The notes beneath the pieces were generated by a model, which made no database searches, had not been told where the DNA came from, and saw nothing but the letters and a program-made list of their open reading frames with translations. DNA of 64,000 bases. It comes from Symbiodinium natans. Its lineage: Eukaryota; Sar; Dinophyceae; Suessiales; Symbiodiniaceae. Position numbers and translations under genes: made by a program. The DNA lies in assembly GCA_905221605.1 (NCBI GenBank), contig CAJNDS010002647.1, positions 251,001 through 315,000 on the forward strand, written 5' to 3'. Of this stretch, positions 10,150-21,488 are shown in pieces; positions within the stretch are counted from its first letter, which is position 1, and each line of letters begins with the position of its first letter.

Positions 10150-13100
10150 GCACAAAACACTAAAAAATGATACATGTGCATGAACTGCATGCAACTAGCT
10201 GCCTTGCCTCGATGAGGGGGTGAGTTTGGATAGTGACTCCCTTGCCCTGGTGGTTTTTCAGCGCAGCGAGCAGGTTGCTCGTCATCGCTTCGGCTATGGC
10301 AGGAAGTCTCTTACCATCTCTCTCCCCGTTTCCTGGAACTGGAAACGGGGCTGCTAGAAATCATGGGATGTTGTGCTACTGGGGTGCGCGACGTGAACTG
10401 TGATAAGGATAGAAGGCTAAGCGTGTGTGGGACCTGGAGCGGATAACAGCTGCAGGCCACAAAGTAGGCAAGCAACCAACCACCCCACATCATGCGAGCT
10501 TCCAGCCTGCCAAGATGCACAGCAAGGACACAAAGTGAACACCAAGGAAGAGTACAGGCCACTCCTACTTCTGAGGCCGCAAAACTGAAACGGCAGCTGC
10601 ACTGTTCATGCTGTTCTTCTTACACATTTGTGTGGGGCTTCTTGTCCTCTCAGTTCCCTGCTGCGCGTCCTCGGAACCGTGCGGCGAGCGTGGGCCCTGA
10701 CGGGGGGGCACGTCGCCAAAGGAGGAGTCTATCAAATGCCCCTTCGATAGAAATCGACTGGTGCTTTGCTTGCCGACATGAGTGTCCAAGCAGAGAATCG
10801 CCCGCCACAGACCTGTAACAGCTGCCACGGCTGGCCAGGGACTGTGACCAGAGTACTCCTGAATCAAGACAGGCTTCACCCACGTTTATCCGTTCAGGAT
10901 ACCCTTTCAATTGTACCAAGAGGTCCGGAACTTTTGTGGGCCAAGCTGCCGCAGAAACATAACTTAGAAGAGCATTATGCATTTAGGCATTTAGCTGCTG
11001 CTATTTGGAAGGAAAGCAGCTTTCGGGGACACGCTCATTCTACAGCTTCCTCCGCATTGTGAAGTCGATGGGCATCTCAGGAAGGGCCAGAAGCTGAGCC
11101 AACACTGCTGTCATACAGATTACATCCAGATTACAGTAGTCTGGACCAAGTTGTCAATGCAAGGAAACACCTATTTCAGGCCTGTCTCAATTGCCACTGC
11201 CTGTCCGGTCAGAGCCAGAGCATGCAGGCTTCATCCTTTCCAAGAACAAAAACGGAAGGCAACAACACAACCAGCAGGCCCCTGAACACCCAACGAATGT
11301 GGCCATGGCTCTGATCTGTTCGAGCCCATTCATTTTCCGTTCTGTCTCTCGCAGCTTCGCGCCGATGGTTCAAAATGCTTATAAAGAGATGTTAAAATCT
11401 TCAGAATTCAGAAGTTCTTGATTCAGCACTGGGCACTGGGAGCCAGAGGTCGGTGTGAAAGAGGCCCCTAAAGCCCTTCCCGTTCCTTCAAACACACTGC
11501 CCCCACTCTTTCGTTAGACGGTAGGTGCTCTGCTCAAGAGATCCTCCGCTCATTCAGCCAGTTGATTCAAAGTGAGACATTGCCAAATCGGCAGGAACCC
11601 ATATTGGTCGTACATCGCAGCCTGACGGCTGCAAAAGTTGGCACCAAGAGATTCAAAATGAAACCTCAAAGTTTTCTCAACAAAAGATCCGGCTGGCAGG
11701 CGCCGTGGTCCAATCCCACCCTGCCCTCGAAAAGCATGTTCCGACACGGACGATCTCCTGATGCCTTCCGTAGTTTCGAAGTGCCTCTCACATCAGCCAT
11801 TGCTTTCACCGTCACCTGGCCAACAGGCACGGACACAGCAAAACAGCGACATCCAAACTCCCCCTTGCCTTCATCTCCAGGCCTCGGTTATGCCGAGTTA
11901 TGCCGGTTCTGCAGGAGAAGGACAAACCCATGGACAGATCCGACGTCTCATCTCTCAATCTCTCTCCATCTCGCGTTCTAGGTGTGTGGGTGACATGTCC
12001 AGGGACTACATCCCCCGACCCCTTGCCCCTCTCGCTGAGCCCCTTTGGTGCGCGTGACCAGCATCACCCACACAGAATGTCGACTGGTCTGGCCCTCCCT
12101 TTGAGAGAGCGAGAGAGCGAGCCAGCGTGGTAGAGAAGGATCCTTCCCATCAGTGTGTTTTGCCGGGGGGGAAGTCGAGGAGGGCCCGCACCGAAGTGCG
12201 CTCGAGCCGAAGGTCCTCCCTCTACTTTCCTACGCCAGGGCTTGGCTTTGCAGCCGAGATGCAAAAGGGCGCTTTCAGACTCCGACTCGCTCCGCTGCAC
12301 GTAGCTGTAGCTGCTGCCCTGCGCGCAGCCATTGCACTGCAATAGAATCTCTGGTGGATTCAGCTGGTATCCAAATCGACGTGATACTGTCAAGCGAATC
12401 AACGAGGGAATTTATTGAGAAAACGGAACCTGTCCTACTTCATTCGAGTCTACTCGGCAACTCGATGGTCGATGCCCCTTTTGTATTCCGCAGCAACTGC
12501 AACGCTGCGGAGGTGGTTTTGCGATGTAAACCTCCGGTTTGCGCTCCAGAACTGCTCTAGAATTTTTACGAGAAAGAGCAAAACGGCGTGGGCGCCGGTT
12601 GTTCAAGGGGCCACCCCACAAAAGAACATACTAGCTGTTGGATCATGCTAGATTGATTTAGATTGCTCTGCCTTCTCTTGTAAGAGCACATGGATGTCCC
12701 CGCGCAGGCCGACAAGCTCTTTCATCCTTGCATCTTACAAGCGACGCCAAACACTGAAAAAGGAGCGACGACTGGCTTGCAGGCAAGACACAGCGTCACG
12801 CTTGTGTCCTAGGACATCTTGCATCAATGCATGAAGTTACGAAGGCATTCCAGCAATTTATAAACCAGGCTATACCCTGCTCTGGCAATGCGTGCCTTGC
12901 ACATGCAGTGCTTGCCATCTCTCCCCAATTCTGTCCTCTGTGTATTGCTTGATCATCTTTTTCGTCGCACGGATCCTCAGCGCATCAAATGTTCTGCTGC
13001 ATCCACTGTAGGGCTTCACAAACAAACCTCAGCAAACTGCTTGCTGTGAAAGCAAGGGGTGAACAATGCCATGCTTGCTTTGACGGTGGCATTACATATT

Positions 13101-13860
13101 CAGCTGACCCGGTCGAAGCTCTGATCTTTGCAGTCTTTGACGGTGGCCGGATTTGTTCCACGCATGCTGAGCATGAGCTCGACCTTGGACAAAAAAAACC
13201 TAATCCGGATGAGGTACGCAATACGTCGGCTACGTGGGTCCAGCCAAGGGCTAGCTTAACAACTTGTAACTTGAGCTCTCCATGACATGTGTGCTATCCG
13301 CCGAGGCCCCAGGCCTCAGGAGCTTGGGCACAGCCAGAAAAAGGATTCTGGGGGAGGACCCCCTATATGAACCCCCTATAAACTGGAACCTTCTATGGGC
13401 TTCCTGTATGGGTCTTTCATGTCTCTTCATTTGTCCACGGGACCTCCAGGCCCGAAAAATTCCGATTGCAATGTTTGAGAGTGGAAATTCCACGAACCTA
13501 CGAACATCCACCCAGTTTGCCCCTACAGGGACCAATGTGCCTCTACGGACATTCCGAGTCCCCTTTCTTGAGGGTTCTTGGGCCTCCTTACGGACTTTGA
13601 TGGAAATTTCTCGTTTGTTCTGGACCCTTCACAAACCTCTACAGCCTTCCAGAACCTATCTGCCAGAGACTTGACACCAACGCAGGCCAAGAAGCAATCT
13701 CTGGAAATGTGATGCCATGGTCACCTGCATCTAATGATTGCAACACGCGCAAGCATCATGGCACTCCTCATGACTGCAGGACACGGTGAAGTCTCGTGTT
13801 CAAGACTCGCTAAGTCTCGCTTCTGTCTGAAGCTCTACCACGCTGCAATCGAGTTGGGCT
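10150..13860. other. Long interval without an assignable gene
   Basis: No exon chain could be built here. Single minus-strand segments with protein-like composition are about 10890-10960 (containing KVPDLLVQLKGYPERI), about 11560-11747, and about 13290-13535 (containing MVPVGANWVDVRRFVEFPL). On the plus strand, about 12990-13220 reads LLAVKARGEQCHACFDGG with a near-duplicate CTTTGACGGTGGC at about 13080 and 13136. None matches a family I know. It could be an intergenic region, a very long intron, or decayed repeats. Confidence 0.4.
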
Positions 13861-13869
13861 AAGCTTCTT

Positions 13870-14830
13870 GAACACGCCAACGGACGCGCGTTCTCCTTAC
13901 TCTCTCATGCGCTACTATCTCCAGTGAGTGCCGCTGAGATGGTGAACAATGTGTGCAAGTTTCAGACTTCCCGCATCCTCCCGCTCCCCTGCCCAAGCAC
14001 CACCGGACACCGCGATGACGCAGTGACTCAGCAACATGTCGGAGCCTTTGGAGAAGTCCTCGTAGACCACATCCTCGTTGACAAAACAACATCTACTGAT
14101 ACAGGACAAGCCGGAACCGATGCGAAAGAGGTTTCGACAACAATCACACAACAATCACGCACTCTTACATAGATAGCTTCAAACGGGCGGAGCCCTTCAT
14201 TGACAACCTCAAGCCGCTCATCCCCACGTTCTTCCAGCAACCCCTGTGCTGTCATCAACGGGCACATGCCCTTCTTCTCTGAAACCTGTGCATAGCCTCC
14301 CGAATTGCCGCCCAGATTCCAGCATGTCAGCCATGGTCGCCACATCCACACCGGAGTCTTGAGCAACCCGCCGAACACCTCAACCAGTTTTCGCAGGACG
14401 CTTGCCTGCTGACCGCGAAAGTGAACCAAAACATACTTGCGCGCCTAAACTCTCTAAACTTTCCACAAACTTGCTCATCTGCTACTTGGGTAGTCATGGG
14501 TGGTCCAGGCATTCTCTCAACTGTCCATGCCTGGCTCCATCATGAACTGTCCAAATTCTTCTTGCGTGAAGCAAACGTCCTGCTGGAATGCGCTTGCAAG
14601 TTCGAAGCGGAAACAGACGGACCATACCACATCACAAGCCATGTGGTGGGAGATTTGTCCTGATGGCGGTTAGATTTGGCCAGCTCTTCCCTGCGAGATG
14701 TTTAGACTCCGCACTGCCAGTTTGCTGCGGACGGCCATGCAAGCGAGACGAAGTCACTCACGAAGGTGCATCCGTGCCTGAGCTCTCCCGCGATGAATGC
14801 CGCGGCGAGCCTTTCCTGGAGACAGACATC
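13870..14830 (-). CDS. Multi-exon gene of unknown function
   Basis: Several minus-strand segments read well and follow one another: RLAAAFIAGELRHGCTF (~14705-14815), ASAFQQDVCFTQEEFGQFMM (~14530-14640), VAQDSGVDVATMADMLESGR (~14295-14385), KKGMCPLMTAQGLLEERGDE (~14180-14280), and VNEDVVYEDFSKGSDMLLSH then LKLAHIVHHLSGTHWR ending in a stop (~13917-14095). The fourth piece slightly resembles an ankyrin helix, but not enough to call it. No catalytic motif is evident. The gene starts just downstream of a GAGAGAGC microsatellite, which on the sense strand is a pyrimidine tract. Confidence 0.4.
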
Positions 14831-14832
14831 TA

Positions 14833-14973
14833 GCGAGAGAGTGAGAGAGAGAGAGAGCGAGAGAGCGAGAGAGCGAGAGAGCGAGAGAGCGAGAGAGCGA
14901 GAGAGCGAGAGAGCGAGAGAGCGAGAGAGCGAGAGAGCGAGAGAGCGAGAGAGCGAGAGAGAGAGAGAGAGAG
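14833..14973. repeat. (GAGAGAGC)n minisatellite
   Basis: An imperfect octanucleotide GAGAGAGC repeat of about 140 bp. On the minus strand it is pure pyrimidine and lies immediately 5' of the first recognised exon of the 13.9-14.8 kb gene. The open frames through it (SLSLSL, RERERE) are artefacts. Confidence 0.95.
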
Positions 14974-14979
14974 ACTTGA

Positions 14980-15858
14980 CAACACTGCCGCCGGACAAGC
15001 GGCTGGGAGGATGGCAGACGGATGGACGTGGACAACCGTGCGTGTATGGACGGACGGACATATGCAGACGGATGTGGGCAAAGGTATGGAAAGTGCAGAA
15101 CTGCCGCCTTGGCTCCTGCTGGTCCCAGAATGAGGACAGGGACTCATTTTGGGATTTTGCCTTGTCTTTTGCATACTCGGAACTCGTCAAAGTCAAAGGC
15201 TTTCCCATAGAGTAGTCTCACAATCAAGTTTTTCATGGTTTCGTAGGGATCATCGATGCCCGCGACTCGTTTTTCGATGTTCAGTCGCACGGCCCAATCC
15301 TGGCCCCACAACCCCCCACAGCAGTGTGAGCAGGTTGTCTAGCAACCCTCGAATAAACAAGGCCCGCGGTCAACTAATAACCGTACCGCTTGCACAATGC
15401 AGGGGGCACCTTCTCCGATGCAGAAACGGCACTCATCACCTCGCACCAATCAGTGAATCCTAGCTTCTAGGTACTGTCGCATATCTCTGTTTGATGTGCT
15501 TCAAGGCTGTCAGCACGCCACTCGCAAATACACATACTTGCACGACGTACAGCCAAGAACTCAGCTCGCAACATCCACCAGAACTCCCAAAAGCATGTAC
15601 ATGATGGTGAGAGATGCCTCGGCAAGGCAACCAGCTCCGGGACAGCCCTTCACGGTTTAGACATATTATGCCCTGCAACAACTTAATTAAGTACCTAGGG
15701 TTAGCGTCTGTGCGCTGTTGTGCTGCTCGTCAACTGCTATGGAACTTTCTGAAATATGCTTGGTAATCCCAAGAGGGGGTCCCCTTGCACAACTACCCCA
15801 ACCAGTGTCCCCTTGGTAGAAGGCTCGTGCCTTATGGTGTAAACCTGCGCGTCTTTTT
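14980..15858. other. Interval between the PUF gene end and the 14-kb gene
   Basis: This is downstream of the PUF stop codon at 15859. It contains a degenerate GGACGGACG-type short repeat at about 15010-15065 and no frame with convincing exon character. Confidence 0.4.
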
Positions 15859-18800
15859 CTAGGCCGTTGCCATTGCAGCCTTCTTCTTCTCCAGGGCAGT
15901 AATAATGTACTGCCCTGTCGGCGACTTCTTGAGGTCCTGCGCCACCGCCTCTGGGCATGCGTTGGTTTCAGTAACCCGTCGGCCAATTGGAAAAGAAGCG
16001 CGATTTGTGTTTCTGGGGTCCCGGGGCTTTTCCCGGATGCCGCCTCGAGGCGTCGACACAGTTCCTCCCAGTCCTCGCCCCGGCTGTATTCGATGATTCG
16101 CTGGACTGTGTAGTTGCCGAACCGGTCCTGGACTGGAGCAACGAGCAATCAACAAAGCAGTCGGAAAATGTCCAAGTCGTTCTACACATCTACACCACAG
16201 ATCGGCCTTCATGAGCTTTGCAATGGGTGCAGCTGGGTCCGAGGAAGATCCCAGCATTGCACGCATCAGCGCTGATCTCAGGCACACAGAATGCAAACTG
16301 AGAAGTTGGCTCCATCTAGCCGCATCAAGCCCGAGCAGTGCCCACCACTTTGAGGGAGCCCAACTTTTTGTTGCGGCCCAAAATGCCTCTCATCAGCTAG
16401 AACATCTGCGTGGACACCAATTGCAGTGATTTCGAAGCACTTCTCCACCACATTGCTCGAGACCTGTTGTTGATCAAAAGCTGGACGCTTGAAACAGACA
16501 CAAAGCTGATCACGCCCGACCTTGTTCTTGGAAAAATCCAGCACGCTCCGTGTTATTGCCTGCTGCAACAGAAAAGGAAAAGTAAGATTCTCGTGGTTTG
16601 CTCTGGCCACGGCATGTCCAACCACGGTCAGCTCGCACCACTCTTGCACCTGAACAATTTGACGTTTGTCCTGCTCGCGACCTCGCTCCAAGACGCATTG
16701 GATGACCTGTCCCAGGGGACCCTTACAGAAAGACTCTGAGATGTTGTGTCACCTTCGGCAAGTTTTGTCGCCAAGGCACATAATTCGCATGGCTGTCCTT
16801 CAGAACACATGTGACATGATGGTCTTCGGATGCACTTCTGCTCAATCAGTAAGCTAAGATACCCTCTTCTGTTACGCTCACCGCCAACAGCGAAAACGGC
16901 CCGCCTTCGAAAGCTTGCCCGCCGAAGCGACGATGGGATCGAGAACCGCAGCGAGCTTTGCTGCATCGCAATTTTCCAGAAGTCTCTGAATAATGCGGCA
17001 GCCATACCTTAAGGGCCGGTTCAGAATAGTGAAGGAGCAAACATGTTGTCTCCAAGGCTATCAGTGGCCATCGTCGTCTTCGAGACTATATATATGCACA
17101 ACATGCTGACTGCGTAGACTTCGCCAGGTTCAAGGCAATGAGAATCGACACCTAGCTACTGGAGGCGACTCTCCGTCAAGGGTCGCATCACCAGCTCCGA
17201 AACCAAGTTGCACCAGGTTACACGAATAACGGGGGATCGAAGGGCAAAGGAGCACCGAAAGCAGCCAGACCATGCTTCTGACAAAGCATGTGAATCTTAG
17301 GGCAAGCCCGAAAACGACGAAAGGGACGGAGAGAGAAAGAGTGAGAGAGAGAGAGAGCGGCAACGACGAAGGCAGCAGCGAACACGAGAAGACCAACGTG
17401 AGATGGGGCGCAGCAGACCCACGCCAGCGCACACAAGCTTCCCGAAAAAGCCCGCTACCGTACGAGATGCAAGAAGAGCAAAGGTGAGCAATGTTCGCAT
17501 GAGAGGGTGTGCTCAGGCATGATCATCAGTCTTCAGACTGAAGGGGCAGGGCCATGTGCCGCATCGACAGGGCTGTATCGCCTTCGTTGGAAATCTAGGT
17601 ATGCTCCGCAACTCTTAGTTTCTGGAGATGGTCAGCGTCTCTGGGTATGATTACTCAATGGTTGGGTGTACGTCGTCTCCATACTCGACAGGGTGTCATC
17701 AGGCCACAAATCTACTGGAGACAATCCCAAAGGACAGAAACGAAGCAGGGAGCATTCACGAGTAGTGAATCAGGGCAATTTGCCCATCACTGTCAGCAAT
17801 TGGTCAGAATTACTGACGAGTACAACACTCGGACTCATTGCATGTGCTGCATTCTCCTCTGCTCACATGAAGGCCCTTTTGGGCAAACACGTTTGGAACT
17901 CCAGGCGCCATACCACCAACCACGATGTGCAGCTTGACTAAGCATCACTGCCAGCATCACTGCCAACTCCGTTTCGGAACAGGAGGGTTTCACACACACA
18001 CACACACACAGTGTGTGTGTCTAGATATGTCTGTTCGCAGGCAACTGTCAATCGAAGAGGCTGACGGTTCGTTACGGGACGGTGGAAGTGCTGTGGGCAT
18101 GGTGCGAATAGCACAGAGAAGTGAGCGTTCGGATTCGTAAGGTACGTGCCACAAAAATATGGTGGGCAAGCTGTTTCTTTCATTTGCGCTTCATCAAAAA
18201 AAAACCTCCCGAGCTTGTCCACAAGCAGTTCTCTCATGATGCTTGCTGGAAGATACCTGCCATGCCCACCCACACCCTCCTTCCTCCCTCTCTTCCTTCC
18301 ATCAACTGCTAACAGCAAACCTCCAGGTTCAGGCTGCAAGCCGTGCATCTGCCACAACCCAAGGAAAAGCATACAATTCGACTTGGGCGCATGTGCGCTG
18401 CCATTTCTGCTGCCTTGGCAGAAATAGCACGGATGACAAACTCAATGTCGTCCGCGCTCAAGTTTTCCACGATCTTCTGGACAACATGATTGCCTCGAGT
18501 GTGCTGTCTGGAGAAAAAGTCATAAAGATCAACCTTCAACGTTACCTATTGATACATATAAGAAGATGCAAGGGCTTGTGTGGACTCGCTCTCTGGCCCT
18601 CCCCTCGATCCGTAAATGGCCCTGATCCGATTGAACACCAACTCCATATGGCACCCAAGCTGTTGCTATCTGTTGCCGCTAATTTCATTCCAATCTTTGG
18701 GCTGGGACCAACCCTTCTGTGATCTGGGGCCCAGGCCATGCATATCGTACACACACTGGACGACCTTGTCCATGAGCTCGGCCGTAATGGCCGACTTCTT

Positions 18801-20964
18801 GGGCGAAGGCAGCACCTCGAGCATCTTCTGAATCACCCGGCAGCCGAACTTATGCTCGGAGAGCTCGAGAACCTGGGCATGGAGCAAAGCAACTGCAGCC
18901 AAAATAGCATGGATTTTGCGCAGAAGAAGTGAGTCCCACACACAACTGCCTCCAAGAAGCATGACCCTTGACCTTTGAAAGCATGACCTGGGAAGGTGGT
19001 TCCCAGAGAAAGACGAGATGCACTAGCCACCTTGACATGTCGCGACCCTCTGCTCTGGCTTGCTGCCGATGGCCTGAACAAAAAACGACCGTGATAAGAA
19101 ACCCCATATCTCTGACTCTAAGAATCCATACTGTGAGGCGGAAGTCACCTCCAGCTGTTCAGTCGTGCCGTGCTCAAGGAGCTTCTGCACAACGAAGTTG
19201 CCAAAGGCGTCGGTGGCCAGTTTTACCTCTGACCACAGGCATTGTCAGGATCCCCATGCAGAGTCCACAGCCGCTGAGTGTACCCCCCCCCTGCGAGTCG
19301 CCCGGCCGTGTCAGGCATCGCCAAGTCGTAGATTTTGGCCTTGTCTTCTGCACTGCAGTTACCAGCCAGCTTCCATTGCAAGAAGCGGCTGCCCTCCTGC
19401 TCCTGCACAAGTTCATTCAGAAGCACGGACGTGATCAACACAAGGCTCATAGCCAAAATCTCAGGAGGTGATCGCATCTGCTCATACTTGGTCCTTCGCC
19501 GCTTTTGCAAGCCGCGGGAAAACCTTGGACAGGCAGCGCGGCAGTTTCCACTGAACAGGTGGCAGCCCAGCACCCTGCTGCAGATCGCATCCGAAGCGCA
19601 AGAATCAACAGCACATCCATTCAATCCACTGCCTCTGCCAACGTGAGGTTGATATCTGCACCGCTTATTGCGGCGCCGGAGTCGTCAGGGGACTCCTCGC
19701 GCTTCCGCTTTCCTCGGCCCTGGTCCTGCACAGAGCAGCTGGCAGCTCCCTGATGATCTCTTCTCCCAAGCTGGAGCTGTCAGCTTTCACATCTACAAGG
19801 CCATAGGGCGACATGGCATGTCATGGCGATATGGCGTCCTTGCCCTTCCTCGAGCCCTTTCCCCTTCTTGGTGAACGGCTCCTCCCAGCGCGGAGCTGGC
19901 ATGATGGTGCCCCAGGCTGACCCGCACTATCCCACACTTGCATTCGTCAACATTGGGCATATCAACATCCTTCTAGCTGTATTCACTCATTTGAGAAAAG
20001 TACGTGCGTATATACTTATATACATATATATATATACACATATATACATATACATAGATATGAGCACCTACCCTGAACCTGCAACATGACAGACATGAGT
20101 TCGACAGCTTCACAATTTGAAGGAGCTGATGCACTGGGCAAGTCAGCAAGAACGTAGAAACTTGAAGTCGATGAATCCAAGTCTTGCTGAGTGGAAAGCA
20201 ACCTCAGGAAACGGAAACCTCTTGGGCCCTTTGGCAAAGCAAACTGCGACACCAGCTTACGAAACACCGGCCAAGCAAACACCAGTGCCCACTTCCCAGA
20301 AATTGCATCCGGCTTCGCCTGTGTGAAGGCTCCCTGGGGTCCCTTTCCCTGCCATCGAGGCGAATCACCAACAGTACGGACTTGCGTAGAGTGGACCCAC
20401 AGCACTTACTGTCACCGCAGAAGGATGGCCTGTCAGCCGGCGCAGTGTGCGGATAACCCGGCGGCGGGTAGGCCGGCGGTGGGTAGCCCGGTGGCGGATA
20501 GCCTGGCGGCGGATAGCCTGACAGCTTATGTTGAATACTGCTGCGCCCGCTTTCTGATCTCATGTGCTCAGCCGACAGCTTCCTTTCATTGCACAACGGC
20601 TCCAACGTCAACCCCCTGAAAGAATGCCTGGTGGGGGATATCCAGGAGGAGCACCATATGAGGGCGGATAGCCGTAGCCAGGCGGCGGAGGCGCGTAATA
20701 TCCTGATGAATACCCCGGCGGTGGGTAGTGGTGCCTTGCATACGGATCGTACGCAGGGTAGCCCGCATAAGGCCCATACGGGTCCCTGTAGTAGTCATCA
20801 TACGGTCGACGCCCATATGGATCGTATCCACCGGCAGGTGGAACGCCCGCATAAGGATCTTGCTCGGAAGCTCTGTGACCATTGGAACCATCTCCCCAAG
20901 GCGCAGGGTCGCGCCTTGAGCGCTTCGAGTCCGGCTCAGTCATTTTGGTCCATGCTTCGTGCAA
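15859..20964 (-). CDS. Pumilio-family (PUF) RNA-binding protein, eight repeats
   Basis: PUF proteins bind mRNA 3' UTR elements and repress or localise the message. The eight repeats lie in exons in this order: R1 SRFLQ (~19316-19411), R2 NFVVQ (~19150-19229), R3 CRVIQ (~18735-18872), R4 NHVVQ (~18393-18509), R5 CRIIQ (~16907-17008), R6 NYVIQ (~16620-16800), R7 SNVVE (~16400-16523), R8 NYTVQ (~15985-16140). A C-terminal cap GQYIITALEKKK ends at the stop at 15859. These recognition residues equal those of canonical Pumilio, except Phe for Tyr in R2. Resolved introns: 16707-16779 (73 bp, splitting NY/VIQ) and 16464-16520 (57 bp), both GT-AG. The N-terminus (20608-20964) starts MHEAWTKMTEPDSKRSRRDP and is a Tyr/Gly/Pro-rich disordered region continued by YPPPGYPPPG repeats (~20437-20560). 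A basic GKRKREESPDD motif is at about 19690. The start may instead be the second Met, at 20943. Confidence 0.88.
17040..18390 (-). other. Largest intron of the PUF gene
   Basis: About 1.35 kb separates the exon for PUF repeat 4 from that for repeat 5. It holds a short GAGAGA tract (about 17325-17360) and a CA/GT inverted repeat at 17993-18021. No other gene is evident inside it. Confidence 0.6.
17993..18021. repeat. CA run followed by GT run (hairpin-capable)
   Basis: About ten CA units are followed immediately by GTGTGTGTGT, giving a self-complementary microsatellite inside the large PUF intron. Confidence 0.9.
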
Positions 20965-21488
20965 AAGGTGGTCCTACACCAGAGCTACTGGAGGTCTATG
21001 TCTCGGCTTGGCTGAGGCGGCTGGGTCGTGGGTGAGTCTTGAGGATGTGGCCTACTCTAGATATCGGATATCTAGTCGGGTAAGGAGCTCGGTGAGAGCA
21101 TCGGTAAGTCCAGCATCGTTGACGATTGATTAGGGGATGTGCTCACAGCTGCCTTGATGCTGCTAACGCAATGCTAACGCAGGAAGGCGTTAGCAATGGA
21201 AGCGAAGTGCAATACAGCCACTGAGAAAAAGTGAACAAGAAGCACACAGAGGATCCGGGCTCTGGATCCAATACTTCCTGCTAGTTGTTGTACAGCAAGC
21301 GACACATGCCCCCCGTCTTCCCCTACGGCGTATGCAGAAATGCAGAAATATCTTTCCAAAGTACATCCTGAATTGATTTACCTCGATGCTTTTGCGAACT
21401 CATTTTTCGAGCTTCGTTGCCCAGGGCAATTCCTTCTGCACCCTACTTGGACTACTGTTCTGCGCACTTCTCACGAAACTTGGTTGTC
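20965..21488. promoter_or_regulatory. Intergenic region upstream of the PUF gene
   Basis: About 520 bp between the stop of the coiled-coil gene (21489) and the first PUF Met (20964). It contains a short duplicated word (GCTAACGCAATGCTAACGCA, about 21162-21181) and AT-containing GATATCGGATATC near 21060-21072. No TATA box is expected in dinoflagellates, and no other known promoter element is recognised. Confidence 0.35.

Noticed and set aside
13251-13674. Dispersed-repeat look of the CCCCTATA/GGACC-rich stretch
   Set aside because: Some words recur locally, but no second copy was found in the window, so a repeat family cannot be claimed.
14766-15215. 149-residue plus-strand frame with Arg/Glu repeats
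   Set aside because: Translation of the GAGAGAGC minisatellite.
20930-20960. GGCTCAGTCATTTTGGTCC as a relict of the dinoflagellate spliced leader
   Set aside because: The order of the CATTTTGG and GGCTCA words is not that of the spliced leader, and it overlaps the PUF coding exon. No clear relict was found anywhere in the window.
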